Shown: positions 42,913-52,247 of the stretch, in pieces
How positions within the stretch are numbered: the stretch's first letter is position 1
Layout: each line of letters begins with the position of its first letter
From: Pseudoips prasinana
Lineage: Eukaryota; Arthropoda; Insecta; Lepidoptera; Nolidae
Assembly (NCBI GenBank): GCA_951640165.1
Contig: OX621255.1
Span: 31,408,001-31,472,000, forward strand
Length of the DNA: 64,000 nt
Direction of reading: 5' to 3'
The notes under the pieces: generated by a model
Databases searched by the model: none
What the model was told of the DNA's origin: nothing
Seen by the model: the letters and a program-made list of their open reading frames with translations, nothing else
Position numbers and translations under genes: made by a program

Positions 42913-43744
42913 AATATCATTTATGTGATAATAACTGGTGTATAATGAAGCATATACTAAATTACTTTTAAATCAAAAATTAAGTAACGTACTTGATTAA
43001 TTAAAATTCTTGTACCTTTTCTCCTCGTACATGAGCATCAACTTTTCAGTCAAAATGTAAATTAAAATGTCACCGGCCAAGCCCTGTTTGTTTACGTCGT
43101 GCAACTCGCGTCGATCCAACGAACGATAAATAATTGGAAGCATTCTTGTGCTAAATTAATTCTGCTCCAGTTTAATATGGCTTTTAAACCTCATAACAAG
43201 CAATTAGGGGGGAAAATGCAATCGCGTCCGTAAGCTTTACATCTAATAACTTTACGCTCGAACCCTGGTAGCAAGAATTAAGTAAGATGTATTTATCGTT
43301 CTAGACGTAGATGAAGCACGAAGTACAGAATACACTCGAATGATTAGGAAAGTCTTGGACGATTCGAACCACGAGATCACCACTTCTAAGGCAACTCAAG
43401 ACTATTAGAGACTCTCGAGGCTCTGTGGCTCCCGGCCCAGATATAATAATAACTTTATTTCTTAGAAAAGTTGCTGTAGTACAGTACAAATGGCATATTA
43501 AGGTAACAAACACATAAAAATACTACACTTAAATGGTTAGGGTACTGTCCTCTTAGATAGGCTACAGGATAGCCTGTAATAAAGAGGAATATATAGATAT
43601 AATAACAGGCAACGTAAAGGCAACTAAATTATACACCAGGTAGCGGGAACTAGGTAGAATAGCAGGAACCTGTGACTTTTACCACAAGATGTGCTAATAT
43701 AAAATAATTTTAAAAAAATTGTTTATTTGGCACAAAATAATAAA
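42913..43744. other. Unassigned stretch
   Basis: 43440-43510 resembles a minus-strand LINE 3' end (ATAATAATAACTTTATTTC). Otherwise no gene or clear repeat recognised. Confidence 0.35.
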
Positions 43745-44345
43745 TTACAAAATTCGGTTTGTTCCCAACGAGTAACACCCTCAATGTCACACTGTTACTC
43801 AATGGGAATTTCTTCAGAAAAAAATCCCAACAGTCACACTGTTACTCGATGGGAACTCGAATGTTAATAAACGTTTAACGTCCGTAATAAAGTAACTGTA
43901 TTACAGATATTGTTATTTTGTTGATTTTAATTATAATTTATAATAATATCTGGGGACAATGTCACACAGATCATCCTAGCCCCAAACTAAGCAAAGCTTG
44001 TACTATGGGTACCAGGCGACGATATACATACTTTTATAGATAGATAAATAGAGAACATCCATGACTCAGAAACAAATATTCGTGCTCATCACACAAATAT
44101 TTGCACTTACCGGGATTCGAACCCAGGACCACCAGCTTCGTAGGCAGGATCACTACCAACTAGGCTACGGTGACCGTCAATAACAATATTGGTAAATACT
44201 TCTTCTAATCATTAAGTTCTGAAACAGTGTGTTCCCATCGAGTAACAGTGTGACTGGATGGGATTTTTTTCTGAAGAAATTCCCATCGTGTAACAGTGTG
44301 ACAATTGAGGGTGTTACTCGTTGGGAACAAATCCAAAATTCAGAT
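43745..44345. repeat. Foldback element with about 110-bp arms, split by a SINE
   Basis: Left arm 43755-43860 and right arm 44226-44338 are inverted copies (GTTCCCAACGAGTAACACCC; TTCTTCAGAAAAAAATCCC; GTTACTCGATGGGAAC). Each arm has two internal CACACTGTTACTC motifs. The centre carries a family A SINE. Confidence 0.75.
43930..44178 (-). mobile_element. SINE family A inside foldback element
   Basis: Minus orientation, with (ATT)n tail at the left, shared tail, body, B box (GGGATTCGAACCC complement near 44110) and A box (near 44150). Slight internal deletion in the body relative to 40827. Confidence 0.8.
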
Positions 44346-44707
44346 TCTTTACCATGATACATGCGATTTACAATAGGTACTGGTCCTGGTTCCCAAACTA
44401 GGCTGAAGGGTGTATCTTGGGAGACAGTGCTCAGTCAAAGATGTGATACAATAGACAGACGTGATATAAAACACAATTAAAGGTAGATAAATAAACAAAC
44501 AATTTTTTTTTATTATTAATATATCAAGTATAAGGATGCGACATGTTCCGAACGACGACTTCAATGCCGTCGGCTCTGCTAGCTCAACGAATGGGTTCAT
44601 GGAAGTGAAGGAGTAGGGTGTGCACCGTAGTTTGCACATATATTTGTACACTGTAAATCGGAAAATCAGCGCTACAGTCATCTGTGGCAGAATGCTGAAC
44701 TGTGGCC
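44346..44707. other. Unassigned stretch
   Basis: A minus-strand frame at 44349-44681 has no recognised domain and no splice-like borders. Confidence 0.35.
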
Positions 44708-44818
44708 TTTTAGTCAGAAAGATGCTTAGTATCGAATAGGTGGGTTTTAGTCACAAAGGTGCTGAGTATCGAATAGGTGGGTTTTAGTCACAAAGGTGCT
44801 TAGTATCGAATAGGCCAC
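44708..44818. repeat. 37-bp tandem repeat, three units
   Basis: TTTTAGTCA starts at 44708, 44745 and 44782; units share AGTATCGAATAGG. Units 2 and 3 are nearly identical. Confidence 0.85.
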
Positions 44819-44999
44819 ATTGAATAGGTGCGTAAAATTATAGATTATAGAAAAATGTGTTATTTATAAGTATCAAAAAAATTTAATGTATTCTTCTGTG
44901 TGTTGTACCTACCCCTATTACTTAATTTATACTGATGTACCTTGTGTCTAAGAAATATATTTTCTTTCTTTCTAATCTAATCCCAAAAATGGGAATGGC

Positions 45000-45236
45000 T
45001 CTGTTGATTCCCAATTGATAAAACATTTTAACTTAAAGGTGTCTCAACGCTCAGTACGGCTATATCGATTATTTGATATACCCAAATCCATTTTAAATTC
45101 TTCGTATAGCAGTCCCCTTGCGCGTTTTGCAAGGTTATATAATGAAAGATTAACAAATAATACATCTTTAGACATTTTTTCAATGAAATTTTGTATCATA
45201 CAGACATTTCCTATTGTATTAATAATATGTATCTAA
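45000..45236 (+). pseudogene. LINE ORF2 C-terminal scrap
   Basis: The reading shows SQRSVRLYRLFDIPKS, SPLARFARLYNERL and LDIFSMKF. This resembles the end of a LINE polyprotein (SPL.R..RLYNE...LDIF). Then ATCTAAATAAAG. Support is modest. Confidence 0.45.
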
Positions 45237-45339
45237 ATAAAGCGTGCATAATACTGTTACTTAACTTAATGCATAAACGGAACAAAAGGACTTGAGTGCC
45301 ACATATGGAGAGGGCGTGTTACCGTTCCCACGGTTTGTC

Positions 45340-46068
45340 ATTGCCTCGTCGGTCTAGCAGTAGCGTCTTCAACTGCGGGTAGTGAGGTCCTGCGTTCAAA
45401 TCCCGAGTAGGACCAAAAATATAATTTTGAGATTTTTCTCTTAAAAAAATTTCTCATTATCAGCCCGAAGTCTGAGAGTTGGCGGTATCTCACCCCGTGC
45501 TTTGGAGTTATAAAATTGTTTTGTGCCTATTCTATATAAAAAAAACTTGAGAGGTGTCAAGGGACACCCGGATGGAACGAAGTTATTTCTTATTATTTAA
45601 TATGTACAGAAAACCTGTATACACTCAACAAAACTAAGCGTCGCGACACCACGCTTGCTTTTTATAAGAGAGAGAGAGAGAGAGACAGAGAAACATGCGC
45701 ACGCCGCACAGCTGCAAAAAGTGTCGTGACAACTTTTCGTAAGATTTTTTTCCGTCTAGCCCCCTTTCACAACGCGCGATAAGGAACTTCGTTCCAAAAT
45801 CTCTATACCTATCATTTTGGAGTCTGAGAGTTGGTATCACACCTCCGTGCCTCGGAGAGTAGATAACGTACGTGAAGCCGTCAGTTCTGTACCTGACCTC
45901 TTTCCGGTCGTGAGTCATCCCATCTGATCATGATCATCGCATGAGTGATAGAATATAAAGTGGCCCTGTGATTGCGCACGCACTTGTGCCCGCATGTCCC
46001 TCGCAGATGACTAGCTTCCCTTGTGACTGGCCGCCGTGGCCAAATTTCAACCAGGCGGACATTATTAT
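45340..46068 (+). mobile_element. SINE family D, split by a TIR element
   Basis: Head at 45345-45415: GGTCTAGCAGTAGCGTC and GCGTTCAAATCCC. Body resumes at 45822 (AGTCTGAGAGTTGGTATC) and ends CGTGGCCAAATTTCAACCAG. The segment 45515-45821 is extra; its ends carry TGGAACGAAGTT and its complement AACTTCGTTCCA, so it may be a TIR element. It contains an (AG)n run at 45667-45690. Confidence 0.55.
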
Positions 46069-46526
46069 TATTTTGTAACAGTGTAAATGTTTTTACACTG
46101 TACAAGAATTTTTAGATTTGAAGGGATTTTGATTGGTTTTTTATTTTTTTATTTGAAAGTATGATAATGAATATAATTTTATTTTATTTGATGTTTGTAA
46201 ATGTAATTAATGTAATGAATTGTTATTTTATGTTTTAATTAATTTGTATACCAGTCCCTGGTTAAACATGTTGAACATATTTTAATTTTAAGACCTGTAA
46301 TATCGTGACCATGTTTAATGCAAATTAAATATATTCTATTGTACATACGTCGTATTAAAGGGAATGTTCCCGAAGTTCTTCAAAAGCTCTGTTTTTCCTG
46401 TATATTCCTTTGCAAGACAGCACCTGTTAGAGATTGAGTTTTATCGGTTAACATAAACTTATAAGTAGCCGTAACCTCACAAGTCCGTACTTACTTACTT
46501 ACTTATCGTATGGACAGTGTTTTTTT
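46069..46526. other. A+T-rich stretch
   Basis: Nothing recognised apart from a short CTTACTTACTTACTTATCG end at 46490-46510 that resembles the terminus of the 5S-like SINE in minus orientation. Confidence 0.35.
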
Positions 46527-47005
46527 AGAGTTCCGTACCCAAAGGGTATAACGGGGCCCTATTACTAAGACTTCGCTGTCTGTCTGTATCTCATTAACCG
46601 TGATAGTTAGACAGTTGCAAGTTTCACAGATGATGTATTTCTTTATTTATTAAAATATTATTTTATTAAAAAAAAAAACTTGTGTGTACTTATGTACACG
46701 CGTTAGAAGTTATACTTCTTAATATACAACTTCAACTATGTAACTTGTAAAAATTCACTCTCATACATTTTCATACCACCTAGAACTTCATGCTGTTAAA
46801 TTCTTTGGTGTCGGTGTGCGCGCGAATCGTAAAAATTCACTCTCATCATTTTTCTCCATCGCGCCAAAAGAAGTATAACTTCAAAAATAAAATAAATATT
46901 TAAGGGAGCTCCCATTCAACAGGCGTGAATTGTTTGCTTGTTTTTATAGATAACGGTACGAACCCTTCGTGCGTGAGTGACGACTCGCACTTGGCCGGTT
47001 TTTTA
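46527..47005. repeat. Dispersed repeat with GTTCCGTACC / GGTACGAACC ends
   Basis: Left end AGAGTTCCGTACCCAAAGGG, a CTGTCTGTCTGT block, right end AACGGTACGAACCCTTCGTG then CGCACTTGGCCGGTTTTTT. The two ends are roughly inverted. A common style of insect interspersed repeat; class not established. Confidence 0.5.
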
Positions 47006-47327
47006 ATTCGACGTGTAATATACTCGTAGGTAATCTGGGAATTTAGATAGGTTTTCGGTTTCCATACTTTTTCAATCCACAATCTTCTTCCAAATTCCTT
47101 CAGAATTTGACTTTACTTGTGCTCTCTTTTCCAATATTCTTAGCCTTTGCTTTTCATTTATTAATTTTAAGTGTATCATCAGTTCTGTCTATTATTTGTT
47201 TTGTTACCGCGTCACTTATTTGTTAACAAAATTCAATAAAAAATCTACTTTTATTTTCTTGCATTATTTTGTGTGTTTTATTTGTATCTATTCTTTCCCC
47301 TATCTTTTGTTCCGCGTCATATCTCTA
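47006..47327. other. Unassigned stretch
   Basis: No feature recognised. Confidence 0.3.
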
Positions 47328-47552
47328 TGGGCAGTGGTTACCCTAGTGACAGATTTGTTCAAACCAATAAGGACTCTGACATGGTTCTACGACTCTAATG
47401 ACTACAACCGGGACCGACAGCTTAACGTGCCCTCCGAAGAACGGAGACGCTCAGAAATTAAACCAAGTTGGCGGTCACCCATCTATAGACTGACCGCATC
47501 TAGTAAGCTTTACCTCGCCGATCACTTATGAACCGGTGATAGCACCGGTTAT
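47328..47552 (-). mobile_element. 5S-rRNA-like SINE, copy 4
   Basis: GGGCAGTGGTTACCCTAGTG at the 3' end; GGTCACCCATCTATAGACTG and CTCGCCGATCACTTATGAAC at the 5' side (minus orientation). Confidence 0.65.
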
Positions 47553-47614
47553 GAACGCCAGACTCTACTTTACTATAAGTGTTTTATATGGGTTCTTTAT
47601 TGATGTGTTGATTA

Positions 47615-47805
47615 TCACACTAATATTATAAATTAGAAAGTGCTGTGAGTTAGTGAGTGTGTATATTTGTAGTCTTTCACGCAAAAACTACCGAACGGAT
47701 TTTGATGAAACTTTGTAGTAATATAGCTTATATTATACCCGAATAACTTATAGGCTTTATTTTATAAAGTTTAATGAGGATAAAACCGCGAGGCACCGCT
47801 AGTGA
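47615..47805 (+). mobile_element. Helitron-like repeat
   Basis: ATCACACTAATATTATAAAT, the ACCGAACGGATTTTGATG block, and the end AAACCGCGAGGCACCGCTAG. Confidence 0.55.
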
Positions 47806-48219
47806 GAATATAAATACTATACTATATAGACATGACTGTTCTGCTGTGTTACGTGAACTATCTGTAAATTATTGCTATCATATACTTAATTTAAAATTAT
47901 TGACTCTGTCTCAAAATGAATAATGTTATTGTTTCGAAGTTTTTCTTTTGTATACCTAAATATAATCTAAAATAATAAGCATTCAGACAACCGATCGAGC
48001 ATATATTGTATTTACCTACTAAATAATTACTCTAATTGGACCAAATCCCGTGTTCATGCCCGCTTGAGTATGTTTCGCCGGACCGTCTCAACTGGGTCGT
48101 GTTGAAACCGGTAGTAGATGAACCCACTGAGTTTGTTTCGCTGGGTCTTCTCAGTTGGGGCGCATTGGATCCGGTGGTAGCATTAAAGCGCGACCGTCGT
48201 TATTAACACAAGGTCCGTC
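47806..48219. other. Unassigned stretch
   Basis: A diverged direct pair near 48060-48110 and 48120-48175 (TGTTTCGCCGGACCGTCTCA against TGTTTCGCTGGGTCTTCTCA) suggests an old duplicated unit of about 62 bp. Confidence 0.4.
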
Positions 48220-48490
48220 ATAATAATAATACCTTTAATATAGACAGAACCATTGACAATATGTAGTAAAAATATTAGACTTAAACTAGATAATTAAACA
48301 TAATCTCTTGACAATAACTTGATACGAGCTAGCTAAATATCATTTCTGTAATAAAATAAATTCTATAAATGTTTTCATACAAGATGTACCTAAATATCTA
48401 TGTTACTAGAAATAATATCTAATGTATACAACTATATTACTACAAACATGTCCTGACTATTTACAAGCGCTTTTTTAAAGTCTACGTGAA
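48220..48490 (-). repeat. LINE 3'UTR-like, minus strand
   Basis: Starts AATAATAATACCTTTAATAT, the complement of an A-rich 3' end, followed by A+T-rich UTR. No coding part. Confidence 0.4.
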
Positions 48491-48885
48491 TAAAAACCTT
48501 TTTTATTTTTATTTATTTTTTTATTTTTTATGAGAATTTTAAAACCACGGATTTTTGTTTAAGTATCCCTTTAAACTGTATATTCCGGATTATTTTTGGG
48601 AAGTTTATCCTCATTTCTATTTATTATATTACAAATAACGTTAGATTCGGAGTATAAGATCGAATGAAAAATGAACACGGCGGTTTGATATATGCTTCTG
48701 GAATAACGTTAATGGAACCTCATGTCAAAATATTGGAAAAGAAATATCTCCCGTACTTTAAGTGTTAATGCAATCCTGGGTGTGAGGTCATAAGGAAGGG
48801 GCAAAAGGGTGGCAACTCATTATCAAAAAGAGGAATCCCTTTCTTACTTTCGCGGTTGATACTAGATTTAATTAATAATAATATC
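48491..48885. other. Unassigned stretch
   Basis: No feature recognised. Confidence 0.3.
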
Positions 48886-49139
48886 CTGGGACATTATTCA
48901 CAGACGGCCATCTGATCCCAAACTAAGCAGAGCTTGTACTATGGAAACCAGATAACTGATATACTACATATACTATTTTTCTTTTTGTAAATAGATACTT
49001 ATATAGATAATTACACCCAGACTCAGGACAAACATACAGTTCATGCACACAAATATCTGTCCCGGGTGGGAATCGAACCCACGACCTGCGGTGTGAAAGG
49101 CAGCGTATCTATCAACCATGCCAACTGGACCGTCATGAT
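48886..49139 (-). mobile_element. tRNA-derived SINE, family B'
   Basis: Minus orientation: head with the complement of a B box (GTGGGAATCGAACCCACGAC at about 49070) and A-box side (CAACCATGCCAACTGG). The tail AGCAGAGCTTGTACTATGG is shared with family A. A plus copy is at 62007. Confidence 0.7.
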
Positions 49140-49149
49140 ATGTATAATA

Positions 49150-49352
49150 TGTGTGCATGTGTGGCGCAACGCCTAAGATAGTCGCCTCGCCGCTTCGTGT
49201 TGCGGGTTCGAGTCCCGCGCCAGATAACTATTTATGTGACCCATAAATAGTTGATCTGAGTCTGGATGTAATTTGTGTCCGTCTATTATATATTTGTAAT
49301 GTACCCCGCGACACAGGGATAAGATTCCCTAGTGCGGGCGTTGTTTTTTTTT
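49150..49352 (+). mobile_element. SINE family B
   Basis: Head GTGTGGCGCAACGCCTAAG and GGGTTCGAGTCCCGC, body CCATAAATAGTTGATCTG, end CCTAGTGCGGGCGTTG plus T-rich flank. Confidence 0.75.
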
Positions 49353-49652
49353 AATTATTTTATAATAATATTTATGAATATTATTATTGCATTTAAATTT
49401 TTTACGAATGCTTTTTAGGCATTGATAGGAGAATGAGCACTGTTGCCTGTTATACAGGCGTCAAGCCTAATTCAGGTACAGATCAAGATTTTGAATATTG
49501 TTATAATGTCCTCTCAGCCGAATTTCGGCCATGGCAGCCAGTCTCAATGGAAACCAGCCAGATGGCGGGTCATATTATTGTGCACAAGTGTGTGGGCAAA
49601 CACAGGCGCACTTCATATTCCACCACTCTCATGATCCGTTGGAACGACTAGC

Positions 49653-50272
49653 GATACGACTGGAATTCTTCCTTTTTCGTACAGTCCATTCTCCTCTGGA
49701 ACTCTTTTCCTACGGAAATCGGGATGGCAATGGCATTAGATGAAAAAATACTTATATTTATTTATAAATATATAATAATATCTGGGGACAATGTCACATA
49801 GATCATCCTAGCCCCAAACGAAGCAAAGCTTGTACTATGGGTACCAGGCGACGATATACATAGGTACTTATATAGATAGATAAATACTTATATACATAGA
49901 AAACATCCATGACTCAGAAACAAATATTCGTGCTCATCACACAAATATTTGCACTTACCGGGATTCTAACCTGTCGAAGTGCTCCTGCCTACGAAGCTGG
50001 TGGTCCTGCCACCAGCTTCGTAGGCAGGAGCACTACCAACTTGGCTACGGTGATAGTATTTATATAATAAGTATTTATGTATTCTATGTAAGTACACATC
50101 TTGTATATTAGTATAGGATTTTTCACCTTCACACATTACAATGTATAGTGCACCTACCAAGCTTTTCTCTGCATCACCCTAAGGTTGACTGGTAGAGAAT
50201 GCCTCTGGCATTAAGTCCGCCTTGTATATCGTTGTGCTAAAGTTTTAAATAAATAAATAAAGACGTCAGGTA
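49653..50272 (+). pseudogene. LINE 3' end inside SINE, itself interrupted
   Basis: 49655-49745 reads as decayed C-terminal LINE coding DNA (LFSYGNRDGNG). 50054-50272 is the 3'UTR with GGTTGACTGGTAGAG, stem 50198-50202 with 50208-50212 and loop 50203-50207, and AATAAATAAATAAAG. A family A SINE sits between. Confidence 0.6.
49768..50053 (-). mobile_element. SINE family A with inverted internal duplication
   Basis: Minus orientation with tail, body and A box. In the B-box region, 49977-50002 is a perfect complement of 50008-50033 (core GCTCCTGCCTACGAAGCTGG), so part of the head is present twice head-to-head. Confidence 0.85.
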
Positions 50273-50386
50273 CATGTCCAGCTTTACGTGCTATCCGAGG
50301 CACGGGGGTGTGATTCCGCCGTCTCCCAGACTTGGGGCTGATACTGCAAAATTTTCTTAGAAACCAGGCCCTTATTATCTACAATT

Positions 50387-50482
50387 AAAAATGCTACCAC
50401 TAGACTAACGATGCAGTCAAAAATGCTTCCGCTAGACTAACGAAGCAGTCAAAAACGCTACCGCTAGACCAACGGAGCAGTC
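50387..50482. repeat. 32-bp triplication of SINE head
   Basis: AAAAATGCT-type starts at 50387, 50419 and 50451, with a fourth start at 50483; each unit includes CGCTAGAC.AACG.AGCAGTC, the A-box side of family D. Confidence 0.85.
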
Positions 50483-50485
50483 AAA

Positions 50486-51035
50486 AACGTTCAAAGGCTA
50501 CGTAAGCCAATGGTGAAAAATTAATTACCAAAATCGGATCAATTATTAATATCGTGACACATCCACAAACGATTGATTTCTTAATGTGTACTTAATTTGA
50601 ACTTTAGAACTATATAAGATTTAGGTATATTTAAAGAAAATATAATATCACACAAAGTCACGCGAATGTTTTTGAAGTAAAACTTCGTTACGCACTCTTG
50701 ACTTGGAGAGTAAACTAGTGAATGACTAGAGCGAAAAGTGTGATCGGGTGAGACGATCAGAAGTAGAGTTATATGTTAGTGAAGATAGAAAAAGAGAGAG
50801 AGTTACCTTTTCCTATATTACTGTATGGGCAAGAGAGACACCTGCGTGCACACATTTTCTTCCTCTTTTTCTCTCATAGCCAGTTAGTTAGAATAGACGT
50901 TACTTCGTTTCGTTACATGCGCTTTTTACGTTCCGTTTGAACATGGCATTTAGGTAAAGGTTTTGTGAACGGAAAGATGAAACTTCCGCAATGTGCCTAA
51001 GCACTGTCCAACGTCCCTGAAGTCTTTCAAACTGA
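50486..51035. other. Unassigned stretch, probably an old repeat
   Basis: 50640-50950 (AAGTAAAACTTCGTTACGC, GAGAGAGAGTTACC, GTTACTTCGTTTCGTTAC) has a loosely inverted pair of TTCGTTACG motifs at both ends. Class not established. Confidence 0.35.
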
Positions 51036-51182
51036 CATGTACAGACGCCAGTACATCAAGCTACCCCAATTCGTCAAATTTATTTTAAAGATTTTTGACT
51101 TTATCACATAAGCATAAGGTTCACTTTCTATTGAGGATATTTGACAGATTGGGGTAGCTTGATGTGCTGGCATCTGTACAAA
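51036..51182. repeat. MITE family T, copy 3
   Basis: Left GTACAGACGCCAGTACATC, right GATGTGCTGGCATCTGTAC. Centre TTATCACATAAGCATAAGG. A lone right end of a fourth copy is at 51483-51530. Confidence 0.8.
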
Positions 51183-51632
51183 GAATTTAATTACAAGTCG
51201 TATAATTAAATAACGATTCACCTTAACACGTAGCCGCGCTAAATAACAATTAATTTATATCCTCTGTATTCTGCTAGTGAAGGGAAATACTTGGAAACTT
51301 TCTTTGTATATAAAGAACGAGTATTTATTATAAGAATATGTATGAAAAATATTCATATTAAAGGATTAAAGTCGTGTTTGAAAAGCTTTCATCTAAAACG
51401 GACCAAAATTAGGTACTTGGCTTTGAGGTAAGTTTTTATGGCACGTACTTTAGCGGGTGGATATATTGATGAAATCTAATACAAAACAAAATTTGACAGA
51501 TTTGGGGTAGCTTGATGTGCTGGCGTTTGTCCCTTCGCCAACAATAATGTCCACTATCCGTGCGTCCTATAACTGTCCCGACGCCCTACATAATATCTAA
51601 TAACAAAGTAAACACAATCTGTTTGTCCACAG
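51183..51632. other. A+T-rich stretch with a MITE T end
   Basis: 51483-51530 (ATTTGACAGATTTGGGGTAG, then GTGCTGGCGTTTGTCC) is a truncated MITE T. The rest is unassigned and would be intron if the next exon is real. Confidence 0.4.
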
Positions 51633-51688
51633 GTGGGCGTGTTGCCGCCACGCCGCACGAGGCCGCCGCGCCTCGCGGATATACCAAG
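51633..51688 (+). CDS. Candidate host internal exon
   Basis: A 56-bp CpG-rich block in A+T-rich DNA, bordered by an acceptor-like TTTGTCCACAG/G and a donor-like CCAAG/GTATCA. With two bases completing a previous codon, the remaining 18 codons read GRVAATPHEAAAPRGYTK and end in phase 0. The other two phases are also open over this short span, so phase is supported mainly by the match with 59826. I do not recognise the protein. The following 8.1 kb would be an intron full of transposons, all of which lie between the two candidate exons. Confidence 0.45.
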
Positions 51689-51904
51689 GTATCAACTTGA
51701 TGGAGTACTAATATATCACACAACATATTTTTATAACCTAATGTGAACATTGATAATTTAAGTATTGATTTGTAGTTCTCCATGATTTACGAACTTTTAA
51801 AGCCAAACTAACGTTACCTTTGGGTATCGGATTTTGTTGTATGAAATGGACGAGATAATGATAGATTATGTATGCACCATGATTATGTATGCTAAATGTA
51901 ACAA

Positions 51905-51960
51905 TAATAGTCTAGTAACTTGCTATTTATTATTTATTTAAGGATATTAAAAATATATGA
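51905..51960 (+). repeat. LINE 3'UTR family U, left part
   Basis: TAGTAACTTGCTATTTATTA and AAGGATATTAAAAATATATG match the complement of 40600-40655. Continues at 57758 after the SINE. Confidence 0.65.
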
Positions 51961-52107
51961 CGGTCACCATAGCCTAGTTGGTAGTGCTCCTGCCAACGAA
52001 GCTGGTGGTCCTGGGTTCGAATCCCGGTAAGTACAAATATTTGTGTGATGAGCACGAATATTTGTTTCTGAGTCATGGATGTTTTCTATGTATTTAAGTA
52101 TTTATTT
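51961..52107 (+). mobile_element. SINE family A, 5' half (host of I/Nimb-like LINE)
   Basis: CGGTCACCATAGCCTAGTTG, B-box-like GGTTCGAATCC near 52015-52025, body to AAGTATTTATTT at 52096-52107. The second half is at 57640-57757. Flanks AAATATATGACG (51951) and AAATATGTGACG (57758) are a probable target duplication of the SINE itself. Confidence 0.8.
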
Positions 52108-52144
52108 TCAGTGTCCATTCTCTCTTCGGGTGTTTAGGACGTGC
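52108..52144 (+). promoter_or_regulatory. Internal initiator and DPE of LINE
   Basis: TCAGT at 52108-52112 is an initiator with A at 52110. GGACGTGC starts at 52137, which is +28 from that A, the canonical position of the insect downstream promoter element (RGACGTGY). Fly LINEs such as I and Jockey use this TATA-less design to start transcription at their first bases. Confidence 0.8.
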
Positions 52145-52247
52145 ACAGTAATAATTCACATTTAGTTGTTTACTATATAGAAACCGGTTTTACGACGGCG
52201 CGCCCGCGCGCTGTCGGGCTTTAGCGCGCCGGGAGTTACTATTCAAT

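Larger units (their letters stand above)
49505..50485 (-). mobile_element. SINE family D, split by a LINE 3' fragment
   Basis: Left piece 49505-49652 (CCGAATTTCGGCCATGGCAG to ACTAGCGATACGACTGG) and right piece 50275-50485 (CAGCTTTACGTGCTATCC to the tRNA-like head) join into one family D element. The head is tandemly triplicated (50387-50482). Confidence 0.7.
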
